Assembly: GCA_029204225.1 (NCBI GenBank)
Contig: CM055111.1
Location: 45,933,255 to 45,997,254, forward strand
DNA length: 64,000 bases
Direction of reading: 5' to 3'
Source of the DNA: Diphasiastrum complanatum
Lineage: Eukaryota; Streptophyta; Lycopodiopsida; Lycopodiales; Lycopodiaceae
Shown: positions 11,597 to 20,942 of the stretch, piece after piece
Numbering within the stretch: the stretch's first letter is position 1
Layout: each line of letters begins with the position of its first letter
The notes under the pieces: generated by a model
Seen by the model: the letters and a program-made list of their open reading frames with translations, nothing else
Database searches by the model: none
Told to the model about the DNA's origin: nothing
Made by a program: the position numbers and the translations under genes

Positions 11597-11620
11597 ATTT
11601 GAACCTTGAGATGACTCCTT
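11520..11620 (-). repeat. Two tandem 45-bp units in the linker
   Basis: Two near-identical units of about 45 bp, each encoding S-x-V-x-R-I-E-E-E-x-P-S-Q on the minus strand. They correspond to the acidic hinge between integrase and RT in copia polyproteins. Confidence 0.6.
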
Positions 11621-11665
11621 AAGATCCTCTTCATGGTGCTCCTTTTTGATGGAAATCTAAGACCT

Positions 11666-12100
11666 TCATGTCTCATAATGATCACAACAAGTATGACCAT
11701 TCAATATGCACTTCCTATGATTATCAAGATTACTTATGCTAGAAACATAAGTCCAAAAATCACCACAACTTGGCATGATTTTTCCAATATTGAAATCAAA
11801 AGGTATTTCCATCTCAATAAGGCTAACTACTTGCTTATGGATATAAGTGTCCACTTTGGATGCTTCACTTATTCTCATAAGAAGTTTATAACTTGCCTTT
11901 AGGATTGAAAACATACAATTTTCATCTTTATGAATGAACACATCATTCATGATCTTATTGAAACCAAAAGATCGTACATTATGAAGATATTTCCATTTCC
12001 TTGTCTTCTAACTAATGTAAGCTTACAAGGAAAACATGCTTTGCTATACTTTAAGGCATCACACTCAACTAGTATTGCCTTAAGCCACCTTTGAGATACA
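11666..12100 (-). other. Conserved copia-associated module, copy C
   Basis: An open minus-strand frame (11,950-11,666) with the core ILKASYKLLMRISEASKVDT followed by YIHKQVVSLI, equivalent to copies A, B and D. Sequence up to about 12,100 resembles the lead-in of copy B (ACTCAACTAGTATTGCCTTA against ACTCAACTAGTATGGCTTTA). B and C lie head to tail in one element, so the module region was duplicated. Confidence 0.5.
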
Positions 12101-12710
12101 AAAACATGCATTCAATCACTTCCAACTCTCACTCACACGTGTGGGAAGTATTCAAAAAATAATCTAAGTAAAAACAAGCTGCTCTCCTTGGGTAGAGAGA
12201 GAAAATGCATCAAGAGCTCTCGGGTAGAGAGAGAAAGCTAGATATCCAATAACTCACAAAATCCATGAAATCACCAAATCAATTAACTTCAAAATGAGGT
12301 GTACAATGATACTAGTAGGTCCACGAGCTACCACTATGCTTAACTATGATTGGACCACATTTTGTCACCTCTTGATCCTATTGGATCATTGATCTATGCA
12401 CCTCTTAATTCTATTGGACTATATTCAAGCACACCTCAATTTCCTATTGGACCTCACAAGGTTCCATCTCTATATCCTATTGGACCTCTTGGAATTCATC
12501 AAAAAAAAACTTTACACTTGTCTACACTCTAATTAGCAAGTGTTTAGCCTCTTACTCTATTTTGGCTCAATAGTGGCATTACAAGTGGAAATGCATAATT
12601 TGCCATCTATGCCAAATTTATTCCTATCAACATCCTACACCTAGATGCTTGATGTAAAAAACATAAGACCCCTATATCTAACATAGATAATCTTTTTCAA
12701 TTCTTCACAA
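12101..12710. other. Non-coding with short tandem repeats
   Basis: Two copies of GGGTAGAGAGAGAAA (12,192 and 12,226), one CACACGTGTG (12,134), and four spaced units of CCTATTGGACCTC type between 12,365 and 12,495 that read P-I-G in one frame. No gene is supported. Confidence 0.45.
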
Positions 12711-14142
12711 TATTGATAGTGGAGCCTCTTCACATATGTGTAGCTCCAAGGACTCTTTCTCTTCTATTGCACCTTATGATGGAGTCAAGAAATCAATATA
12801 CACTGCAAATGATTTTGAATGTCCTATTGAAGGCATAGGGAACATTCCCTTGATGCTTGCATCCTCTAAAGTTCTTTCTCTCTCTAAAGTTCTTTATGTA
12901 CCTAAGCTTACCAAGAATCTTATTAGTGTTGGCCAATTGCTTGATAATGGCCTTGATGTAAAATTCAATGTTGATACTTGCACTATCAAGAAGAATGATG
13001 AGATACTTGCATTAGGATCTAGATTTGCTGGCATCAATAAACTAGATCCAAATGAGTATGTGAATGCTTGTAATATTGCTCTTGTGAACAAGCTCTCTAT
13101 GGAGGAATTATGGCATAGGAGGTTGGGACATCCCAACTACAAATCCATGCTCTCTATGATCAAAGAAGCCAAAGCTATTGGCTTGCCAAAGTCACTCTCC
13201 AAGAAGATCAAGCCTTGTGAGGCTTGTGCTATTGCTAAATCTCACAAAAAGCCATTTACAAGATCTTCTATCAAAAGCAAACATCCTTTGGAGTTAATCC
13301 ACTCGGATGTGCATTTCTCATCAACTACAAGCAAGGGAGGAGCCACTTGTTTTGTTACTTTCATTGATGATTACACAAGATTCACTTGGATATATCTTCT
13401 TGCTTCTAAATCTATGGTGTTTGATCATTTCCTTATTTTCAAAGCTTATGTAGAGAAGCAATTCTCATTCAAGATTAAAGCTCTTAGAAGTGATGGAGGT
13501 GGTGAAAATATCTCCAATAAATTTCAAGATTTTTGTGAGCTTGAAGGCATTAAAAGAGAGTTTTCTTGTGCCTACTCTCCATCTCAAAATGGAGTGGCCA
13601 AGAGAAAGAATATATCTCTATGTAAATGTGCAAAATCTATGAGAATTGAGACATCTTTGCCCAAAGTTTTTTGGGGAGAAGCCATTAATTGTGCAAATTA
13701 TCTTTGCAATAGGCTCCCACATATAGCTCTAGGAGGAAAGTAACCATATGGAATCTTATTTTTGAAGAAGCCTAAGGTTGATCACCTTAGAGTTTTTGGA
13801 TGCTTATGCTTTGTCCATATTTTCTTGGAAACAAGGAAGAAGGAAGATCCTAGTGCATGCAAAGGGATCATGGTTGGATACTCATCCACCAAGAAGGCCT
13901 ATAGAGTCTTTATACTCTCTACTTCTCAAGTTATTGAAAGTAGAGATGTTGTCTTTCATGAAGATCAACACTCATCTTTTGAAGAGGCCGAGATCAAGAA
14001 ATCTATGGATGCATCATCAATTATTGATTTTGAAGACAATTATGATGTGATGGAGTCGAGATTTGAAGAAGACTCTCGTCGGATTTTCTCACCAAGAAGA
14101 TCCATGAGACTAAATAGTGTTTGTACTATTTTTGGCAATTAG
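12711..14142 (+). pseudogene. copia protease and integrase, RT missing
   Basis: Begins inside protease (IDSGASSHMCSSKDSF) with no gag before it. The frame continues through NLISVGQLL, pre-integrase LWHRRLGHPNYKSM and CEACAIAKSHKKPF, and integrase with LIHSDVHFSST (first Asp) and LRSDGGGENISNKF (second Asp). The usual catalytic Glu motif reads QNGVAKRKN, a Glu to Lys change. A TAA at 13,741-13,743 and the following frame (KKPKVDHLRVFGCLCF, MVGYSSTKKAYRVF) complete the integrase C-terminus. RT and RNase H are absent after 14,142. Confidence 0.9.
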
Positions 14143-14545
14143 ATAAGTTGATGATGTCGGATTTGGACCCATTCTAATTGGCTAAACTTGATACATTGCA
14201 TGAAGTATCTAGAAGTTTCCAATTTAGGTCAAGTTCAGGACAAGTGGCCAAATGACACCTTGGAAGCTATAAATAGTTGTAGTTGTGTAGAGAAATAATC
14301 ATCAAAGTTTTTTTTTTTGGTGGAGAATTCAACTCTTGTGTTTCTATGTCCATCTCATGTGTATTTCTCTTGATATCTTGGTTTTCTGTGTAGACAGTTG
14401 ATTTTATCATAGATCTAGCTTCCACACGTGTGAAGTAGGCTGCTACTATTGTACAAATATGGACAATAACTTACTGTATTTTCATTCTTATGATTAGATC
14501 TTAGTGATTTATGCAATTCTAGCATGCTAAAATTGATTATTTCTA
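14143..14545 (+). repeat. LTR-like remnant with TATA box
   Basis: Non-coding sequence after the truncated integrase. It has a clear TATAAATA at 14,268-14,275 in a GC-poor promoter-like setting and CACACGTGTG at 14,423, both typical of LTRs in this window. Its ends are not defined. Confidence 0.45.
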
Positions 14546-14634
14546 TCTTGTAGATAAAACTAGATGTGGATCCAAATTCGGTTGATCTTTAGGTGCTTGA
14601 GGCCTCTCCTCCACACCTACAACAATATCCATCA
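14545..14634 (-). pseudogene. copia gag fragment, left of the DNA transposon
   Basis: The minus strand reads MDIVVGVEERPQAPKDQPNL and DPHLVLS, the block that follows the N-terminal W-x-x-R-M region in copia gag. Together with 24,021-24,125 it forms one gag interrupted by the 9.4-kb transposon. Across the junction the codons GAG T|TG ATG give N-E-L-M-D-I-V, like D-L-M-D-I-V in the gag at 4.8 kb. Sequence beyond about 14,545 no longer reads as gag. Confidence 0.8.
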
Positions 14635-14669
14635 CATTAGAGGAGTTCTCAATATCAAAAAGACCCTTT
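14635..14669 (+). repeat. Left terminal inverted repeat of the DNA transposon
   Basis: 35 bp starting CATTAGAGGAGTTCTCAATA and ending AGACCCTTT. It is the exact reverse complement of 23,986-24,020. Sequence identity stops sharply on both sides. The outer limit coincides with the point where copia gag coding is interrupted. Confidence 0.85.
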
Positions 14670-15100
14670 GTAAAGATAATTTTATTTTTTTTCTTTAGTT
14701 TCGACCGTCACCAGGCCCAATCAAAATGCACAGATTTGAAATCTACGTAACGTAGTTCATATTAACTAAAAAATAAAAATGCAACATAGAAAACTTTGAA
14801 ATTTGTGTCCAGACAGCATGGACGTATCCCATTGGTTTCTTTTTCCTGCCCGACACGTGCTAATCTGCCCGACGTCAATATCTCAAGTTAAATTTACTTT
14901 ACTATGCTGGTTAGTATAATGAAAATTTCTAACTATACTAGTTACATTTATAGAAATATAGTATGTACAGTTACATAAAATATGGTATATGCAGTAACTG
15001 TGACTATGTTGGCATTCACATTAGATTAAATGTGATACGAAAAATTAAAATCAAGTAACATATCAGAGAGATTTTTGGCGCCCAAGCTTTGAAAATAGCA

Positions 15101-16472
15101 ATGGCGAGGAGACCTAGATCTACAATCGATTTTGTGATTCTTTACAATGAGAAAGATGAAGCTGATAACTGGAAGCCAACAAAATATACGAAGAAATCAT
15201 GGGTATTGTTGCATCCATCATCAAAGGGCAATTTTCGACAAAAGAAAAAGCAAAAATGACTTACAAATCTTATTGGAAAGCAAAAATTTTAGAGTTTAAG
15301 ACTACCCCGGGAGGTCAATCGATATCAGAAGTCTTAGTGCAACATGTATATATGCATTCAGAAATCAAAGTACATGATATCAATTCTCATGATCATCAAA
15401 AATGTAATTGTAAGTATATCAAAACATATGCACTCTACAACAATCATAGGTGATTTTCTTTATTGATACTCTTCAGATTATGATTTAAATGCTTCAACAT
15501 TGTTTTTTTCTTTCAGATTTATATCCATCATGCATAAGTGAATGGGAGCCCACACAATCACTTGCAGGAATATTAGACGTGATTCACTCTGATGTTGAAA
15601 AGCTACAATACAGAGGAAGAAGTCCAAAGGGACTTGCAGATTGTGGTATCTATTTTTATGAATCTTTATATATGCCACAAACAGATGGAGGTTTTGGCAA
15701 GCTCGAAGCAATTCCATTGCCTAGTTTTCAAAGTGATGAGTGGCCTACTCCTGACAACATTGTTTCTGAATCCTTGAGATGCAAGCTACTCATTGATAAT
15801 AAAAATGCTATGAAGATAAGCACAGCCTCGAAAATTGTTCACCTAAGTTGGTTTATCTCATTGCATACATTTGTTGATTTCTTCTCGAGTGCTAGTGTTC
15901 GTAGGACACCAACTTTATTTGTTTGCAAGGATTTACCAGATGAGACTTTGTCAGATCTCATGGATCAAGGCTGAGATAGTAAAACAAATAATGACATAGA
16001 ATGCAGGATTAAAAAGTCCTCAATGATCTTTCGTTATCATATCGAAAAGCAAATGGTCAGTCTCCCATTTAGCTACCAGAGATACAAGAAAATTGAAGGC
16101 ACATGGCTACCACTGGATCAAGACTTTGAACTAAATGGTCACACAAACCGAATGGAGATAAGCATTATCTACAATGAGAAATATTTGACTATGGTTAAGG
16201 TGGAAGAGCACTGGAAGCTTGATTTTATCATAACAGAGCTCATGCTATTACAAACCAATCTACCAACATATTTCAGATTTATCATCAACGGAAGACTCGT
16301 AAGTACTTTATGTTTATTGCCATTTCAAAATAGAACAAAATAATAGAAAATGTCATCATTTACAATTGCATATTCACTAATATTTGCCGTGTCACAGATG
16401 CGAAAAAGACAGGAGCTGATAACGTGCTGCAAAGATCTACCTACAACAATCACCATTGTGGGAGAACAATAG
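15101..16472 (+). pseudogene. Transposon gene A: spliced, unrecognised protein
   Basis: Proposed exons: 15,101-15,409, 15,517-16,298 and 16,398-16,472. The start AGCAATGGCG is a good plant initiation context. Intron 1 (GTAAGT...TTTCTTTCAG, 107 bp, phase 1) and intron 2 (GTAAGTACTT...TCACAG, 99 bp, phase 0) join frames correctly. Recognisable pieces: MARRPRSTIDFVILYNEKDE; FSTKEKAKMTYKSYWKAKIL; SEWEPTQSLAGILDVIHSDV; and after intron 2 MRKRQELITCCKDLPTTITI. A frame change near 15,170-15,190 and one in-frame TGA at 15,972-15,974 damage it. AATAAA at 16,519 may be the poly(A) signal. No domain is recognised. It converges on the H3-Ulp1 gene, whose stop is 196 bp away. Confidence 0.6.
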
Positions 16473-16667
16473 TTTCAAATAAACTTTAGTAAAAATCTGT
16501 GTATACACCCTTTCATTCAATAAATGAAAGCCTAAGTTGGGCATCTATACATGTATTTTGTGTTCCCAAATTTATAAACTGGAGCAGCATTTGATATATC
16601 AATGTATATTTTTCTATGAAGTCTATACATGTATTTTTGTTCTATGTTATCTATATTTTTTCTGATC

Positions 16668-18397
16668 TTAATTTAGTAGTACTACGTCATCCTTTGCACC
16701 ATCATCAATAATGGGAGGCTGAAGCCTTGCCCGAGCCAGTATACTCAGGATAATTTCTTGTCTAAATCTATACACCTGGCTTGATGTGTACTCAGGAAGT
16801 GTAAACTGCAAAATAGAACATTCATGTATTAGTAATGGCCAATAACATCACCAGAATAGAAAACTAATCATGATTCCAAAATAAGAATAAACATAATTTA
16901 TTACCTTAGAAATATTGACATCTTGTTGAAGGATGAACCACTCAAAAAACAGCTTGACATTGTACAATGTGTACCACCCACAGCTGAATGAATCATTTTG
17001 CTGGGGTGACTGCAATTAATTCAGCACACAAGAAATCAATTATCAAACATAATGAATTAGATTGAAAATATTTCGTTAGAATACTGATTTCAAAATGCTA
17101 TTAAGAAAGACAGAGTTTACCTCCAAGTTGACGATCTGCCAGTCCACGGAATGGGGAACGTCTGTAGGAATATATTTACTTAGATATGGAATGAATATAT
17201 CTACATCCTTATGCGTATTTCTCGCCGAATTCATCTTGACACAAGAACATTTAATAATATTATTTATAGGTCTCTTAATAGAGATCAGGTTTAAACTCCA
17301 GTGGTCACTGCAAAATAAGATTGAAAGTAGTTTAGCGACAATTTTGAGAACTATTTAAATTGAAAATGTCAATGTTAATGCATAAAACAGGAAGAAGCAC
17401 TTAATATATCTTACTTGGTATGATAAGGAATGACCAAATACTTTGTTGCTGGTGTGAATCCACTTGTCAGACACTGTGACAATGTGTCATTATTCTCCTT
17501 GAAGGCCTGGAGCAGAAAGTTACTCAGCACCAGCAACTCGTTTGATGAATCTCTTGCAATGTCAAATTGCAAGAGTGTTAGCCCGGACTCTATCACAGGA
17601 TCACTGATAGAAGCCCCTCTGTCTTTGAGATCGAGACAATCTTGAACTCCAAAATTAATACTAAAATCAAGTTCTTCTAGTCTAAAACAAAAAGGAGTAT
17701 CAATTGTATCTATAGCATCCGATATGTCTTTCTCAAATTTAAGATAATCATCCAAATCTATATATGTATAGAAATTAGGAGGAGGAGGAGGAGGTGGAAG
17801 TGTAGTATCTACAACAATTATAGGAGTATCCAAAATAGAGGTAGCTATATTTACAGCATTATCAACAGCAGCATTATCTACAATGGATTCTGGGATAGGC
17901 TTCACTTTCTTAGGAGCACGCTTGGGGGCTGTCTGCTTCCTAGGACGTTTCGTAGGAAGATGAGTCCTATCTACAGGAGTTGGTCTAGGAGCAGCAGGCT
18001 GAGACACGTGTAACCTACAGTACCTATCCCTCATTCTCATCAGAAGCTGAAAATCCTTGGGCATTATGGTAACCCTCTTGGTATGGATGGCAAGCAAAAA
18101 AGAATCCTAAAAAAAAAGAATAATATAATCTTCAGCAGCCTCCTGAATGCACTGAAGAGCACTCGGTGTGAATATAACATGCTGTTTGAGATCATTTCTT
18201 GTTATGTTCCGGACAGCACGGTAGAATGGAGCTCTTGGGATCAACAGAGCTATTTACCTCTGATACTTGCGTATCTCAGAGAGCCACCTACTACGGTTGC
18301 GCATTCTAGGTCTAGCAGGGGGTGTGATGGCAACCGTAGGATATGAGGATGAGCCAGGAGAGAAGAAGTCTCTCCTTGTCTGCTTTCTCCTATCCAT
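16668..18397 (-). pseudogene. Transposon gene B: histone H3-like domain fused to Ulp1/C48 protease
   Basis: Four exons: 18,397-17,415, 17,307-17,121, 17,009-16,905 and 16,805-16,668. All have GT-AG borders and matching phases; 470 codons in all. Codons 1-115 are a divergent histone H3: tail RRKQTRR, then LSEIRKYQR, LLIPRAPFYRAVRNI (the LIP-APF form is CENH3-like), LQCIQEAAEDYI and AIHTKRVTIMPKD. A basic stretch (KRPRKQTAPKRAPKK, codons 150-164) and a seven-proline run (201-207) follow. The C-terminus is a Ulp1-type cysteine protease: ISDPVIESGLTLL, His330 (DHWSLNLI), PQQNDSFSCGW with Gln394 and Cys400 at the family spacing of six, and YRFRQEIILSIL. The usual catalytic Asp position reads Asn354. 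Two in-frame stops (TAA 18,256-18,254; TAG 18,109-18,107) fall in the H3 part without shifting its alignment. It would act in chromatin and SUMO processing. Confidence 0.85.
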
Positions 18398-19228
18398 GGG
18401 CATGAACTATGTGATAGTGGACTTGTGCATGAAGGTTAGGATGAGAAGGAAGGGATGATAAAGAACTCGCAGAGGACTGCTATGTACGGACAGAATGTAC
18501 AGTATATTGGACCTATGCGAGCCGAATATCAGAGAGAACGATTAGATTTGAGGAAAGACACACAAGTGCAATATGGGGTGACACGTAGGAAGACGTATCG
18601 GACCTGTGCACATGGAAGGTAGTAGGAGAAATTTTGATTGTGAAGGGCGCGCACAAATGCGATATGCGGAGCGAAAAAAAAAGTGAAAAAAATTCATCGA
18701 AATTTGTGATTTTATATCGGGGTTCGCACGTCGAAAGAACGTCTTGTCACACGTGTGAGAGTTGTACGGACAAATGCGAGAGCGACATGTGTCACCCTGT
18801 CACACTACACATGTGGGATTTGTACGATCGAATGCGAGAGTGACACGTGTTTATGAGCAATTGAATGAACACGCAACATGTGTCTAAGTGTCATTTCACA
18901 CGTGTGCAGGTGTCATCTCACACGTGCCTGCACCTGTTGTCGAATTGAAAGTAGACATGTGTCATAAGTCCATTGACCACATGTGCAAAAATTTAGTATA
19001 AATGACACGAAAATCGAATAATTTTTTACCTTTTGCGTTCTCAAAATTTGTGACATATCGCTTTTGTGCGCGCTCATTGCTGTCCGTTTGCTTGCAAATA
19101 TACCTACTCGCGCACAAGTGCGATATTCTGTATCTGTCTGCCGTACATATCCATCTTCTACGCCATTTTGATAGTTAGTTTTGGTTCAGTTCTCCCGCAA
19201 GCACAAGTGCGATATTCACGCTACTGCC
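18398..19228. promoter_or_regulatory. Shared promoter region between transposon genes B and C
   Basis: 831 bp between two divergent start codons. It contains CACACGTGTG at 18,748 and 18,897 and several variants (GACACGTGT, CACACGTGCC, ACATGTGTC). An inverted pair reads GCGCGCACAAATGCGATATG at about 18,647 and its near-perfect reverse complement at about 19,046-19,065. Repeated CAAGTGCGATATT units lie at 19,116 and 19,204, and TATAAA at 18,997-19,002 points toward gene C. Such clustered CACGTG palindromes are typical binding sites of plant bHLH, bZIP or BZR factors. It could also hold binding sites of the element's own proteins. Confidence 0.6.
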
Positions 19229-20741
19229 ATGGCCTCTTCCTCATCATCCTCACGAGAATCATGCTTGAGTTCATTTTTGAGTGAATTTGGGATTACTGAA
19301 AATCTGGACTACTTCCACAGCCTATTCAGGCCATATCTACATGTTTTCAGGACTGCACAACCAAATTCTGACGTATTTTATGAACATTATGTCAGATTCA
19401 GAGATATACTTAGCAAGCCTGTTTTCTCCATAGGTCAGCTCCAGTACATGCATTATACTAATCTTGTTCATTTCTTCCCAGCTTTTAGACATAGACTGGA
19501 TAGAATGTTCACCAAATTGTTTGATCTTTTCAAAAGTAGTTCTATGTGTTCGTATTGCAACAATAAATGTCGATTGGTTGAATATCAGAGTGGTTTCGTA
19601 CTTTTTCTTTTAGTTCAGATCCCAGATGATGATGAGTTTTCTATTGTTGACCCTACTTTTGCACCCTCCTCTGTTCAGTCAGCCATTAAGGATATCAGTC
19701 ACTTTCTTATCGACACTCCTGATAAAGAAAGTGACTTCATTGATTTAAATATGATGTTCTTTGGGATTCTTTCATTGGCCAAAATACATCTGATGATGAA
19801 TCCAAATCTATGGAGGATTCGAAATGTCTTTTCAATTTGCATGTATATTATATTAATGACGATGTACATTTTACTACTGCTGATTTATGTAAATTTTTTG
19901 ACTATCGTGAGGACGAGGTTCTATGTTTATTATCCGGCACAATTTCCGAATTCTCCGACTTTGTAGATTTTGAGACAGATGAGCTTGTTGCTGGTATTGA
20001 TTTTGATGATGAGAAGGGTCTTATGACCGGTGAAGAATGCCTGAATAAGACTTTATCAAATATGGCTGAGGATGGACGAGGCAGACCATCCGATGAAGAA
20101 TTCATGGCATTTCAGTCCCAGATGGGCTTCCCTCGTCCATCATTAATGCATTTCACTGATGATTCCACTTCAGTACGTGATCATTATATTGATCATCCTG
20201 ATCTGGTTGTTGTTGATGATGAAGAATGTGTAAGTGTTTAATATTCCTTGCATTTGAATGTTTTCAATCGCTGAATGTGTTTTTGCTAGCATATTTCCTA
20301 TTGCATGATGCTCTCATAATAGATGATTTTGCTGCGAGACGAGGTGGTTTCAAACAACACGCATACTCGTTCCAGAGGGACAATGGATTGGGCCACTATC
20401 TTCAGCATTTCTTGAAGAGTGAGATCTGTACTGCTCACTCCAAGCTGAGCCCAGTCGGGGAGAGTCTTATAATGGCAGTTAAAGCTTTATCATTTCATTT
20501 AGGACATAAATTTGTTAAGACAAATAAGATCATTTTTGTCAAAAGATCTTATGTTTTGAACATTTTAGGCTTTACTGATGGGAATGTTCCTTTAAGGAGC
20601 TCCCATTATTCATTGTATTCCACTTATATTGAGCTTAGTGGAAATAAAAATAATGCACATCTATTAGATGCATACGCTAGCAGAGAATTTCTTCATGACA
20701 ATACTACTATAGAATCTGATACAAGATCTGATGACGAATAG
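19229..20741 (+). pseudogene. Transposon gene C: unrecognised protein with Cys cluster
   Basis: Starts at GCCATGGCC (19,229) with MASSSSSSRESCLSSFLSEF and runs through FRPYLHVFRTAQPNSDVFYE. A small Cys cluster (MCSYCNNKC) could bind zinc. A frameshift lies between about 19,745 and 19,800; afterwards the frame reads DDESKSMEDSK, then CLFNLHVYYINDDVHFTTAD and an acidic stretch to about 20,229. An intron probably follows (GTAAGT near 20,230 or GTG at 20,228, acceptor TTTTTGCTAG at 20,289); the phase fits the second donor better. The last exon has GGFKQHAYSFQRDNGLGHYL, SKLSPVGESLIMAVKALSFH and an acidic end DTRSDDE, stop at 20,739-20,741. No known domain is recognised. It converges on the transposase-like gene. 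Confidence 0.55.
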
Positions 20742-20942
20742 TTGACACTTTGTATAATACAATCAATACATTTACATTGGGTATTGCTCATCTCTTGTTC
20801 AATGAATTTGCAAAGCAATTTTGAACATGTCATGATGATCTTCTACTCAGCAATGATGATCTTCTACTCAACAATCATCTAATTTTCTCTTCCTGTATGA
20901 ACTTGCATGCTTTTCTAAACTTGTTGTATTGTGTGGACTTTG

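Noticed and set aside
14635-14669. The 35-bp inverted repeat as part of an inverted pair of copia gag genes
   Set aside because: Both flanks belong to one gag in the same orientation and frame once the element is taken out; the 35 bp itself is absent from copia gag.
18083-18140. TTCTTTTTTTTTAG as an intron acceptor inside the H3 domain
   Set aside because: H3 similarity continues on both sides with no missing or extra residue, so the TAG is a stop codon, not a splice site.
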